A DNA stretch of 64,000 nt from Humulus lupulus (lineage: Eukaryota > Streptophyta > Magnoliopsida > Rosales > Cannabaceae): the NCBI RefSeq assembly GCF_963169125.1, contig NC_084802.1, positions 29,083,107-29,147,106 on the forward strand. The letters run 5' to 3'. A model generated the notes under the pieces. It saw nothing but the letters and a program-made list of their open reading frames with translations, made no database searches and was not told where the DNA came from. Numbering within the stretch: position 1 is the stretch's first letter; every line of letters begins with the position of its first letter. Below are positions 11,950 through 24,050 of this stretch, piece by piece. A program made the position numbers and the translations under genes.

Positions 11950-12553
11950 TGTTGACCACGTTTTTGGCCAACGATGTGAGAACATCAAAAACGATAAAGC
12001 CTTCAAGAGAAATTAAGCGACACAGACAATTTTGAACAGAAAGTAAATAACACACGTAATTTTTATAGTGGTTCAGCCCCAATATGTTGGTAATAGCCTA
12101 ATCCACTTAGAGTTGTGATTATAGATCTGTACTCAAGATCAGATGAACTGAACCAACTGAGTTTCTTCAGTACAGATTACAAGAATACAAGAATTCTTTC
12201 AGATACAAGCACTTTCTCTCTCTAGAAAACTCAGACCCAAAATTTCCCAAAAAAGTCCCTTTCTAATCCCATAAGCCATATATTTATAAGCTTAGGATCA
12301 TACATCTGCTCTCCCCTAGAATCGGGATATTTCATTATATTTAAATTACAAAAATATTCAAAATGTAATTAAACACCCAATTTGTGGGAAAAATGAGATA
12401 TTCTCGCGTATGCCAAGGCTGATTCTTGTTGAAGCCGTTTATGGGAATCTTGACATAGTCTGTTCTACCTGGTTGATCCACATCACCTTCAATCTGGTCG
12501 AACACAGCTCTATTGGACAGTCACACACTTGGCTGGTAGGACACGCACTCCTC

Positions 12554-12707
12554 GGTCTAACATGGCACTCTAGTCTAGCATGCCATGTCTCTGGTCTAAC
12601 ATGGCACTCTGGTCTAGCATGCCATATCTCTGGTCTAACATGGCACTCTGGTCTAGCATGCCATATCTCTGGTCTAACATGGCACACTGGTCTAGCATGA
12701 CATTTCT
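12554..12707. repeat. 39-bp minisatellite, four copies
   Basis: Four consecutive copies start at 12554, 12593, 12632 and 12671. Each is made of two related half-units (GGTCTAACATGGCACTCT and GGTCTAGCATGCCATATCT). It lies in U3 of the 990-bp solo LTR. Confidence 0.95.
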
Positions 12708-12764
12708 GGGCAGCAAAGTCACTCTTGGGCAGTAATGTCACTCTTGGGCAGTAATGTCTCTACT
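12708..12764. repeat. 19-bp tandem repeat, three copies
   Basis: The unit GGGCAGTAATGTCACTCTT repeats at 12708, 12727 and 12746 with few changes, directly next to the 39-bp array in the same U3. Confidence 0.92.
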
Positions 12765-12939
12765 GGTCGGACAAGGTCATGCCTGGTCGGTCATGACACT
12801 TTTCAAGCCAGTCAAAATTTTATCACAACTCTGAGGAGCCAATATATTTATTGACTATTAATGTGTCTTTTATTGACCATGCACTACCACTTGTCACCTC
12901 TATTGCCACGTCATCGATCTCCAATATTTGGGGATAACA

Positions 12940-13052
12940 GCTTCCATTTCAGCAAACATCTCTTGCCAATTCTGTGGGGCAGGTGGAGGGTCCTGACCCT
13001 GATTGTCATCCTTGGCCCGACTGCCGCGGAGTCTAGATGATTGTCGAGGCAT
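12940..13052 (-). pseudogene. Element B gag, N-terminal piece
   Basis: The ATG is at 13052 on the minus strand. The peptide opens MPRQSSRLRGSRAKDD, a basic N-terminus typical of chromovirus gag, and runs to FAEMEA where the 990-bp LTR enters. The frame resumes at 11949. The 320 bp between the start and the PBS (13053-13374) are leader without recognisable coding. Confidence 0.85.
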
Positions 13053-13374
13053 CACAACTATATGCCTACAACCAACGACGTCGCTCATCAGGCATGATAA
13101 CAAAATCCAATACCACCTCCCAATCACAATAGCCAACCATGAATAGTAATCCAGATAACATACAGATAGCATATAACACACAACGGGCCATGCCCTGGCA
13201 TCATGCATATGTTAACTCATTCATCATGCTCTATATGAAATAAGCAGGCAAACAGGGCATTCAAGCACATATTCAAGCATATAATCAATCATACCAACCA
13301 ACCTTGAGTCGAGCTTGTCATTGACAGCGAGCGTACATGTTCAATCAATCTCCAGAACCAATAAACCTTGGCTC

Positions 13375-13386
13375 GCTCTGATACCA
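13375..13386 (-). promoter_or_regulatory. Primer binding site of element B (tRNA-iMet)
   Basis: The minus strand reads TGGTATCAGAGC, a perfect initiator-Met primer site, 3 nt from the LTR that starts at 13390. Confidence 0.93.
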
Positions 13387-14337
13387 AGTTGTAACACCCT
13401 ACTTCCTTAGAGCCGTTACTAAGTGAGTTTAAAATGTGCTTTTAACTCGCTAATCGAGGTTTTAAGGCAAATGTGTAATCAAACCATAAACAGAGTCATA
13501 AACTTTGAAAATAATTCCATTTACTAAAAAATCATAAAATGTTTAACATTTGGGATCCCAAAATACTGTTTATAGATATTTACAACTCAAAATATACTTT
13601 AAGTCGACTATACGACAAAATAGGGTTCTTTATAAACAACTTCCAAAAATACCCCTGGTCGTGGCAGCTAGGCAAACCAGACATGTACTCGCCGCATCAC
13701 GCTCTCCATACTCATGGTCGGTTGACTTTCTCCTTGCCCTTACCTGCACCACAAAGCACCCGTGAGCCGAAGCTCAGCAATAAAACTCCACATAAACAGA
13801 TAACATATGCATATGAACCATTTAGCATATAACTCATTTGTCAACAAGCTAAACACATACGGCCATGTCATCTCAGGCGCTTTACCATGCCCTGAGTTGC
13901 GGTCTACACCATAAGGATATCCCAGGTATCCTTCAGGGTCTTACCCTGGCAGCTCGCACTCTGTGTGCTAAACACTGCTCCCAGCCCCTTGCCGTTCTCG
14001 GCCTTCGCCGTTCTCGGCCTTCGCCGTTCCCGGCCCTAGCCGATCTTTCACATATATGCATACATAGCATAATTAAAACGTAACTTAAACATATCCTAAC
14101 ATAATCAATGGGCTACACCCAACACATAATCATATAGGGTCGTGCCCTGCAACACAACTATGGGGCCTTGCCCTGCTCTATGGGTACAACAGCTTTCTTA
14201 CCTGTGTCCCGAGCTTCTTGAGCACTAAACCCTCGAGCACGGTCCTCTAATCCGATCACAACACACAAATAACACTCCCATTACTAATCAATTCAAAAAC
14301 ATCTTCCGGAACCAATCCCGAGCTCTCGGGACCTCCC

Positions 14338-16261
14338 TGTAATGACCCAACTACTCTAGACTTTGGACCATTAATGACTACTATACATAGACACTAATCT
14401 TTAATAAAACTCACAAGTGAAATAATCATAGCTTCATTTAAAACTTGTAAGACCAATGTTAAACTACATAAAATTTAAAGTAGGATATGGGATCCCATTG
14501 TTTTTTAAAATAAAAACATAACATAATTTTAAATAAATGGATTACATAATAAATTGCGGAAAATACATATAAAATTTAAACAGACTTCATCCTCGAATCG
14601 AACGCTCAGTCTATCGATTTCATCCCACCTTAACACACATCCCCAAGGTTCCTAGAACCTTTCCTGCCACCAAAGCTATTTTCCTGCACATATAAACATA
14701 AAGGAGTGAGCCTAATGCCCAGCAAGGAAAACCTAACGTAAACCATATACATAAAATTCGTAACGCAACATATAATAAAACATATCATAAACATATGTCA
14801 CACATACTATAATGGCCATTATTACTTGGGGCTCGTAAACTAAACAAGTCATATGCCCATTAGATTTGTGGGGCTTGCTAGCTAAGCAAGTCATATGCCC
14901 ATAAATTTATTGGGGCTTGTTAGTTATACAAGTCATATGCCCAAGTCTACAAACATACATAATATAACATATAACATATAGCATAACACATAAATCATAA
15001 GATAACACATAACATAACATATAGAATCCTATCCTATTTTCCTTACCAAAAATACTGGGATATGTGAACAGGTTTGGGATTTTGGAACACTCCTAAAAAC
15101 CATCAAAGAAAGGTGAGTATACTTAAAGAAAAAAGGATGAAAATAATGAAGGATCTATACCATCGAAAGATACTTACCAAGAACCTTATGTTCAAGATCT
15201 TAGATTTCCTAACCAAGAATAAAGAATAAAGTTAGGATGTTGAGTAGAAAACTATAAGAACTTAAGGAAAACAATACCAAAATGAACTAGAGTTTAGAAT
15301 ACCTTGAATGCTTCTATGACTGATCTAAACCTCGAACCGAAATGTACTATAAACCTTACTTCCCAAGTGTTTGGTAAGCTTATAATGATTAAGCTTATAA
15401 TCCACAACCCAAATGTTTACACTCTCAAGTTCTCATAGCAGCTTGCAGCCTCTGAACTTAGCTTGATGAATGAATAAATGGCTGGGTACTAGGTCCTATT
15501 TATAGAGTTCAAGAATGAAAATATCTTCATTTAACTTGAATAAAATAATGGCTTTTTAAGTGAAAAATATTTGAATTATCGTTTAGCAGAGGCTGAAGAC
15601 TCGGTCAGAAAGATGCTGGACTTATCAAGAGGTTAAGGAATAAAATGAGAGCGATTTCAAAAACATTCAAAAATCCATCAAAGGAGGCGATATATCGCCC
15701 CTAGTAGGCGATATATCGCCTGGGCTAATATGCCCGAGGCTCATTGAGTTGGTCGTGCGAAGTTACGTGTTTTTCGTATCCCCGTATTGCGATATATCGC
15801 CCCCTCTAGCTGCGATATATCGGCATACGCTGAATATTTAAACACGAAATTGCACATTTTTAGCCTAATTTGAATTAAGTAAACAACCTTGACTAAGTCC
15901 TCTAACGATTTCAAAGCTGCTGACAGGCCCTAGGTTATTCAAATATTACTCTTAATAAGTTTATTCCTCAAAAATACTTAATTATCATTAAACATACATA
16001 TGACAAGTGTTACTATCTTATTGGGTCTATCTAAACCTTATAATATAATAAATATCACCTTCAATATCAGTCATATTAATCAAACCTTAGGTTAAAATTA
16101 AGATTCTTAAACTATAGGTAAAACTTAGAAAATCAACAAGTGTTACTACGAGTGTCCAATTTAATCCCGGTCTGAACCAAAATCCACAGTCATAAAAATA
16201 CTACAACTATTACTATTGCTACTACTATCTAACTAGCTAAGTAAATTTCTTGGACTCTACA
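14338..16261 (-). mobile_element. Solo LTR of element A's family, 1924 bp
   Basis: It starts TGTAATGACCC, ends TGGACTCTACA, and has a perfect target duplication CTCCC (14333-14337 and 16262-16266). The minus-strand TATA box CTATAAATAG is at 15496-15505. It matches the 5' LTR of element A over its whole preserved part and shows what A has lost. U3 holds four copies of a GCGATATATCGC palindrome. There are no ORFs. Confidence 0.9.
15686..15824. repeat. Palindrome array GGCGATATATCGCC in U3
   Basis: Perfect 14-bp palindromes at 15686-15699 and 15707-15720, then TGCGATATATCGCC at 15788-15801 and TGCGATATATCGGC at 15811-15824. All sit 180-330 bp upstream of the LTR TATA box. Confidence 0.95.
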
Positions 16262-17058
16262 CTCCCAGATCCCTACACAAGGTGGAGGAAGCGTCCCCCG
16301 AGCCCCCTGGGCAAAAGCCTAAAAACTGAAATTTCCCCCTGCCAAGAAATGGCCTAGCGCCGTGGCACTAGCCTTTAAGGGCCGCGGCGCCCAGCGTGAC
16401 TCCCTTCCCTGATGCAACCTAGCGTCGCGGCACAGAAGAACAGGGCCACGGCGCCCCTTCGTATACCCAGAAATCTGGGTTTCTCCCAACGTTTTCCCCG
16501 AGCCAAAACACTCCCAAATCAATACCAAGGCATACCTAAGTCCCAAATTCAATCCAAAACCCCACATAAATCATCTAACAACTCAGAAACATCAACAACA
16601 AGTCTAAACACACAATCAAACCCAAAAATCACTTAATGGTTTAGAATTCTCAAAACTTAAACCAGCCTTTAAAAATCTTAAACCAAACCAGAAATAACTT
16701 CAAACATGGATGGAATTCTTACCTCAAGTGGAGATTCGACCTTGAGCTGCTTTCCCAATCAAATTCCAAGCTTAATTCACTAAATTCAAGTTGAACCTAA
16801 CCACAATTCACCCCAAGAATTCACCAAACAAAACACACAATTCAATTCTCAAACCATCATATTCTTAGCTGAATTCTACAACATAATTACTCAGAATTCC
16901 CTTACCTCAATATGTAGAACAATCCTCTAAGTTTTCTGGCCTTAACTCCCTTCTTGATCCCACAAAATTCAGAGATTCCTTTCCTTCCTTTCTATTTTCC
17001 CCTAGTTTCCTCTAGAGTTACCAAAGCCAAGCTCTTGCATAAACACAAGGATGAGAAC

Positions 17059-20000
17059 TGTAACGACCCGACTTTTCTTAACTAGACCCACCGAACACGA
17101 CTATGACTATCCGGGGTCAACTAGACCCTTACGGTCAACTTTGGTAAAAATTGGACGTTAAAAACTAAATAAACTTTAGAGTAAACTTTAGAAAATTTTA
17201 CATGGGAGTACTTTGAAATAAAATAGTATTTGGATGGGATCCCATAGTTTTAAAAATAAAATGTAGTTAAACGTAACTTAAGAAATAGTCTGTAGCCACA
17301 TGGCTTTCTTTAGATAATCTAGTAAACATGAAACTGATGAAACTGTTACTAGACTCAGCAGAAAACTTAAGAGAACCCTGACATCCCTGCAGGTCGGTTG
17401 TTTCACAGTATGCATACTTCAGACAGAATCCCCTCCAGCTTATTGCACTGCTCCTTAATCTTTGCCCTTACCTACACACACAGAGTAACTGATGAGCTAT
17501 AACGCTCAGTAAGGAAGCTACCTACAACTTATGACTCTACTATCCAAAACAAACTTTGCATAACAGAAATGCATATCTAGAAACTGCAAACTGAGCAACA
17601 CGTCTAGCATATTCACATAAGTCAAAGTGTTGCGTAACGTACTGGAAACATATAACTGAGCCATCATGTTATCTATGGGGTTTTAATCCCAGTGTGGCCT
17701 CCATGGCCCAGAGAATACTCACCTCCTGTACCAAAGGGTATACTCCGCTAAAACACGATGACTTTACTGACTAGGCGGATAACCCCACTGTACGGCTGCA
17801 TGGGGAATCCGCCCTCACAAGGCCTTGTACTGAGCCATCGAGCTATCTGTGGGGTCATGATCCCCGGGTGGCCTCCGCGGCCCAGAGAATACTCACCTCC
17901 CGTGCCAAAGGGGTAAACTCCGCTAAAACTCGATGACTTTACTGACTGGACGGCGAACCCCACTACACGGATGCATGAGATCCACCCTCACAAGGTTTCC
18001 CTTGACAGTCACAAACATTACACATGCATTCATGATAACTTTACTGCACTAAGCACATTCAAACCCGATAGATGGGTACTATCATGTGCATCCAGCCATA
18101 TAATCACACACAGATATAGCATCTAGAATTTAACCAGCAGTCTACAAACATGCAAACAATTCCCTAGAATCACAACAAGCTAAGTTACTCTTGGTGTATA
18201 CTTCCTTACCTCTTGTCCTTAGCTTTCGCGAATTATATCTTTGTGAGTATTTCCGATCGCGTTTAGACCCTATAATCATATTGGGACAATATGTCTTAGT
18301 TTATTCTTACTAAGATTCTAATATATATAAGGGAATTTTAAAAAAAAAACTGAAATTCCCGACCCTGGCCCAAACCCGAGCCCTTGGCGTAAAATGACCA
18401 TAATACCCCTCTCAGAATCCCAAACTCAAATTAGCAAATTATTATTTCCAATAATAATTTTATCCTAGGCCATGTTCGAAATTGCAAGTCAAAACTCCAA
18501 TTATTTCTTAAAATTCCGTTTTCCGATGCTCAAGTCCAATTGACGAGCCCCGAGCCCACCTCTTGACCTTGAGACTTAAAATCGGTAATATTGCACTTCC
18601 TAAAATATTTTCTAAGCCCTTGAAAATATTTCGTAGGTTCTAAGTCATCAAATCTAAACTTTGAAACTAATTCCCGAACTTAGAATTTTTCTTGAAGCTT
18701 AAATAATAATTCCCGAGTCTAGCTCGTAAATCATTAATCTTAGATATTACTTAGATAAATTCTCTAAACCTTGATCCTCAAATATCAGTTTGTAGACTTT
18801 GGGGTACCTAATCCCGAGCCTAGCGATAAAATTCTAATGTTTTGGGACCAACTACCATTTTTGGTCCTTTTGGTTACTAATCAGTAACCATTAGTAACTA
18901 CTTGGACACATGCTCTTACATGCACGTGACTACCCCCATCATCTTCATCCTTATACACATTCAGCCATGGCCATCCTAACCAAGGTTTCCCACCATGGCA
19001 GCCACGACCTCACTCCATAGACCACCATGCTCATCACTTCGGCCACCACTAGCCCCACCACCGGCCTCCACGCGTGACCACCCAAAGTGGTATTCCCCAT
19101 GCACGGCCACCCATTTCCACCATTCTTCAACCACCACCAAATCATCTCAAACTTCAAGACCACATATATTAAACTATCTCCAACTCCTTAATGTATGTTT
19201 CTAGACCCAAAACACTAATTAGATCCATACAAAATAGCCCACAAATCCATAGCCAACCTAAGAACATAAATGAAGAACAATCGGTACCGTAAACTACTAA
19301 GGAAATTTATGAATATATACCTCTTAATGTGGCCGGTTCTTGGTGGTTTCTTCTTCTCCTCAACTTAGTAGACAACACTATGAACACAACAAAACTATTT
19401 GACATAAATTTGGTACTCATAATCTAAGAGAAAAATCAACGCAAATGTATGTTCGGACTTACGTTTTTCTTCTAACTATTCATGTATCGAATTCCCAATA
19501 ACTCTCCCTTCTTCCTCTTGCTTTCTTCTACAATCAAAACATAGGCTCTAAGGACGTGTCTAAGGACTGTAACCCAAAGAAAAACCAAAGAAAACTCACC
19601 TTTGATTCCTCCTTCTTGGACCCGAAGTGAACGTACAAAACAAGAACACAATGTGTTCTCTGTCTCTAATCTCTCACAGTTATCCTCTCACGTTCAAAAA
19701 TGGCTAACACTAATGAAGAAAGACAACTGTTCAAATTCCCTGCCTGGTAACCTCTAAAAACTACCATAGCTGTTTAAATTGTGTTTCCCTCCAATAAGTA
19801 TGTGTGCAGCCAAACACACCACCGTACGCTTCTCAAAATAAAACATTAAAACTATAGCTTAAGAATGGTAAATATAAACTATAGTCTAAACACCAAAAAT
19901 GCAACTTTGGTTTAACTTATGTCTATGATTTTATGTGAGTCCTTTCAACATAAAATTATGATTTTAATCCTATAAAATTCCTTTTGAATTATTTATAGAC

Positions 20001-20294
20001 TCTTAGTGAATAAGTCACAAAATCATAGTCTAAAATAATTCTATGATTTTATGTGGATTCCAAATACATAAAATCATATACTAAAACTCTTTGAACAAGA
20101 TGTCCATTTTAGATTTATTTCACATCTAAATCCCCACACTATGGTCTAAAGCGATCAACTCACATTTCTTTAATTAAAATAATATTCACCAAATATTATT
20201 TTAATTATTATTCATACTCTTAAAAAAAAAAATTCACAAAATAATATTTACATAAAACACAATAAATAATAAAAAAAAAATTCGGGTTATTACA
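17059..20294 (-). mobile_element. Solo LTR or non-coding element, 3236 bp
   Basis: It begins TGTAACGACCCGA, ends TCGGGTTATTACA (imperfect terminal inversion, 11 of 13 bases) and has a perfect target duplication AGAAC (17054-17058 and 20295-20299). I see no PBS, second LTR or coding domain, so a very long solo LTR fits best. Its ends and its tandem duplication at an equivalent place resemble the plus-strand element at 31542-35587. It carries the conserved splice-like sites at 17461-17480 and about 18206. Confidence 0.8.
17656..18000. repeat. 174-bp tandem duplication
   Basis: Copy 1 starts CTGAGCCATCATG at 17656 and copy 2 CTGAGCCATCGAG at 17830. Both run through GGCCCAGAGAATACTCACCTCC and CTCACAAGG, with moderate divergence. 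It lies inside the 3236-bp element. Confidence 0.93.
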
Positions 20295-20844
20295 AGAACG
20301 TTCCAGCCTTTCCCCTCAGCCAAAGTTATCTATATCTACGCCAAAAGACCCATTTGCCATTCCATCTAACTCTTATTCTAGCTAATCCTCAAGGGCAACC
20401 TAGACCTTTCCTATCCTCTTACAAAAATACCATTTTCTCACTTAAAGTAACTATCCTCAATGGTTACCTATAGTTACCCAAGTTACCAAAGTGCCATTAA
20501 CCGTTACTCAAGATTCTGAAACTAATTTATAATATTCCCAAAATACCCCTAGGCTCCTCCCGAGCCAGGTATTTAACCCAGTTGTGAATTTCTAGCTAAT
20601 CAGCTCCCTAGGATCGTCTCGAAACGTGCATCACAAATATATCACATTTATGCCCTCAACGGGCTAAAATTACAAATATGCCCCTGACAACCAAATGGGG
20701 CCCACATGCATATTTAATCACCTAAACATGCATTCTAACCACATATTCCTTAAATTCACATAAATTAATACAGTATAACAATTATTGCCCTCCAGGCACA
20801 CTAATCAAGGCTCCAAGCCTTATTAGCAAATTTGGGTCGCTACA

Positions 20845-23167
20845 AAACGTGTAATTAAAAATTAAGTCATAGTCAAGTATTAAAATATTTAGTCTGCAAA
20901 ATGGTTATTTTTCATTAAAATATTAAGTTTGTAAATGAGATCCCAAAATCAGTTTACAGACTTATAAAAGACAAACAAAACACAGCTTAGCCGTCCTAAG
21001 AGGCAAAATAGGGTTTAGTCCTAGTTCCTCCCAAGCTACCCCGACCGTGGCGATCGAGCAGGCTGCATATGTACACACTGCCTTTGAAGCTCTCCAACTT
21101 ATGGATGGTCCAGCTATCCATTTCCCTACCTGCACCACGTAGCACCCGTGAGCCAAGGCTCAGTAAGAAAACGTAAACCAACATGCACAACTAAGCAACA
21201 ATATAAGGCAGTAAACATAAATCATCAGATTTAACTAAGAACAGAATATAAGTATTAAGCTTGGAAACAATAAACATATACTTCCAAACACATAACTCAA
21301 TCTTTAATACAAGTATTTAGGTGCCGACACCCTTAGGACGAGCCCTCTGGTTATTTAACTGACCCTAGCTCGCTTAGGCCGAGATGCGTTCAGTACGCTT
21401 ATCATCAGCCCCAGCTCCCTTAGGCCGAGTCCACTAGTCTTATAGCCAACCCCAGAACCCTTAGGTTGGGTTACGTTCCGCACGCTTGCTATCGGCCCCC
21501 CGGCACCCTTAGGTCGGCCTGTAAATATATATAATTACAAGTATATATATTTCATAGCACAAAATCAATGGAAACATATACAAGCATGCCCATCCAGATA
21601 ATCTCACTTACAAATATGTTCATATTCATAATACATCCATATAAGGGGTTTAAGCCCCATTCACAACTCGGGTGCAATTTTCTTACCTCAGGTCCCGAGC
21701 AACAAGCATATGACAACCCCGAGCACGATCCCTAATCCTGAGCCCTTGCGGTATAACCTAGTCACAATGCGATAGTGGATAGCCAATAAGATCCTAAACC
21801 ATTTAAAAGCTTTGGAATCAAATATTAGTCTCCGGGACCTTGAATTCTACTAAACCGGGTAGTAAAATCCTTCCTGAGCATTAACACTTGGGTTCCCGAG
21901 CTTAAAACCCTCAAACAGCCTTAATTTTGCATTTGAGTCGCTGCCTAGCCCCTTAAGGGCCGCGATGCGCTCAAGTCAGAGGAAAAATGCCTCTCTGCTG
22001 AAGGACACGGGCAATGACGCGCTACCCCTTGCATCGCGGTGCGCCTAAACAAAATAGAGGCCTTCTAGCCTCTTCGAGCACACAGGTCACGGTGCCTGAA
22101 GAATAGGGCCGCGACCCGAGCCCCCAAACCCAGAAAACCAGCCTTTTTCCTACATTTTTCCTCAAGCCTAAACCTCAATTTCATACCCCAATCCCATACC
22201 AAGTCTAGGACTTTTAATCACTTATCTTAAACATAAAACACTAAAAATTCTACTAATACTATAATTTCAATTCAACTACAAACCATTACTCAAACCCCAG
22301 TCAAAGTCACCCTAATAATCTAAATTCACAGCAAAACAACATAGGATATTTACCTCAGTTTGAAGCCTTAATCCTCAGCAATCACTTTGATAGATCCTAA
22401 CTTTAACCCCCAAGTTCCCCCAGCTCAATTCCCAGCTTGTCTTCTTGAGTTTTTCTCTTTCAAATCTCCCTTAGCTTCAAGGCACAAGAAGAGGAAGAGA
22501 GAGAGAATACTTGAGTGAGAGGGATAGATATTGTGCTGAGAGTTTCCTCCCTTCTGATTACTTCTTAAAGTCCCAGCACCCAAAACTGAGTATATCCCTT
22601 TAACCCCAAAAGTCCAAGTTGCCCCTTAAGTCAATCTAAATCCTCAAGTGCCACTAAAGGCATTTTCATCATTTTCAACATTTCCCGCTAATTCCTCGAG
22701 TATTCCTATAAATTCCCAATTAATCCCGACATGCCCATTTAATCACCAAAAATTTGCATGTAAATTCATAAATCCTAAATACGCACTAAGTCCCTAAAAT
22801 ACCCCTAGGCTCGCCCCGAGCCGGGTATTGGACCCTATTGTGACTATTATGCTAATCCGCTTACTAGGATCGCCTCGAGTTGCATACTAAAAATATATCC
22901 ACATAATAATGTGGCCTTAATCATTTAACAAATATAATCATATTTATGCCCGCTACGGGCCAATATTACAAATATGCCCTTTCTATCAAAAATGGGCCCC
23001 CATGTATATTTAATACACATAAACATGCATTTAAATATATTATCATATAAATCATGTATGGCACGTAGTCACATTTTATTCAATTAATTCAATATGTATA
23101 TCCCATTATGCCCTCCAAGCACTGTAATCCAAGCACTTAGCCTTAACAGTAAATTCAGGTTGTTACA
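20845..23167 (-). mobile_element. LTR of B-type family, first ~85 bp missing
   Basis: It ends CAGGTTGTTACA at 23167 and aligns with the LTRs at 26107 and 28516 from their base ~85 onward. Element B inserted here, so the missing start should lie on the far side of B. It carries the acceptor-like site at about 21124-21135 and the donor-like site at 21681-21689 (minus strand), and GC-rich motifs near 21960-22110. No ORF is of interest. Confidence 0.78.
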
Positions 23168-24050
23168 GATAGGTTCTGATTTCTCCAGATGATATTCATG
23201 GTCGCATTGTGGGAAGTGATGAGATTGCGTATGATTTAATTAGGATAGAAACAATAAGGAATTGGTCAAAGGAACATTTTAGAGGATAGAAGCACCGTGG
23301 AACCGGTAAAGCACATCGGCTTTTACTTGAAGCATCTTCGAGGACTGCCTTACCCTTGACTGAAGTAACGTAGGAACCTGAAGTTTGTTTGAATGGATAG
23401 TTGCATATTGGATTTTTAGAGTTGAAATAAGGGTTGATTATTATGCCATAGGTATCAGTATAACATGCGTGGGCTTTTGCAGGAGGACGGTGCGGTGGAC
23501 ATTGTCCTTGCTTAAAACGAGGAGTTAATAATGCAGTGCGTAAAGGACTAGGGTGTGCCCGTGTGTATACTGAAAAGGGTGATTGTCCGTGCTCACAGTG
23601 GATAAAGGAATAAGAATATAAATGTTCTACACGAGATATTGAGTTAACGGTAATGCCAGATTGCCACAGTTAGGGTAAGGTGACGACACTTATGGAAAAG
23701 AAGTGCATGCACCAATATGAAAGTTAAAGTGTTTTGTCACCCATATGGGGTTGAACATGAGACAAAGGCGCTAGTGGAAACTAGTGAAGGACTCATAGTG
23801 AAATTCTTTATTACTCAGAGAGAAAACTAATGTGGAGGCTGACACCTTGAGTGAGAAAGGTCCGTGCCAGTCGTATGATTTGTAATGGACTACAGTAAAG
23901 TCAGATGAGGTAACGACAAGGATTGGTATCAAACCTGTAATGGATAATGGGAAGATATACCTCTACAAACAATGAAATACAGAAAGAAGATCTTGTATGA
24001 ATGGTTAAGAATCTAATATTTTTAGCATGGATAGGTTAAGATATGATGAT
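23168..24050. other. Unassigned low-complexity-free stretch, possible degraded gypsy internal DNA
   Basis: About 880 bp of balanced composition, clearly unlike the AT-rich spacers. On the plus strand near 23830-23865 a frame reads NVEADTLSEK, reminiscent of the NVVADALSRK motif at the RNase H/integrase boundary of gypsy pol, but I find no supporting neighbours. It precedes the plus-strand LTR that resumes at 31146, so it may be that element's internal region. Uncertain. Confidence 0.3.

Larger units (their letters stand above)
11950..12939 (-). mobile_element. Solo LTR, 990 bp, inserted in gag of element B
   Basis: It starts TGTTGACC, ends GGGATAACA, and has a perfect 5-bp target duplication GCTTC (11945-11949 and 12940-12944). 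The minus-strand TATA box CTTATAAATA lies at 12281-12290, putting U3 (12290-12939) on the right. U3 contains two minisatellites. There is no internal region. The long open frames seen on both strands over 12410-12741 are by-products of the tandem repeat. Confidence 0.88.
13390..20844 (-). mobile_element. 5' LTR of element B, split by two solo LTRs
   Basis: It begins TGTAACACCC right after the PBS and ends GGGTCGCTACA at 20844. Removing the two insertions (14338-16261 and 17059-20294, each with one TSD copy) leaves about 2.3 kb, the size of related LTRs here. It carries the downstream splice-like site (plus CCTTGCCCTTACCTGCACC, 13732-13750), a donor-like site at 14197-14202, and the GC-rich inverted motifs near 16357-16454. 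The base after it (AAACG, 20845-20849) is the candidate target duplication. It was inserted about 85 bp into the LTR that follows. Confidence 0.8.

Noticed and set aside
12410..12741. Open frames on both strands encoding periodic Cys/His/Arg peptides, like a repeat protein
   Set aside because: They come only from the 39-bp minisatellite, whose length is a multiple of three. The region is U3 of a solo LTR with clear ends and target duplication.
14338..16261. A complete small retrotransposon rather than a solo LTR
   Set aside because: No internal LTR repeat, PBS or polypurine tract is present between the two termini.
18951..19204. Overlapping frames at 18951-19204 suggesting a small host gene
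   Set aside because: They sit inside the 3.2-kb LTR-like element, are short, Pro/Ser/Thr- or Trp/Gly-rich by composition and show no start context or domain.
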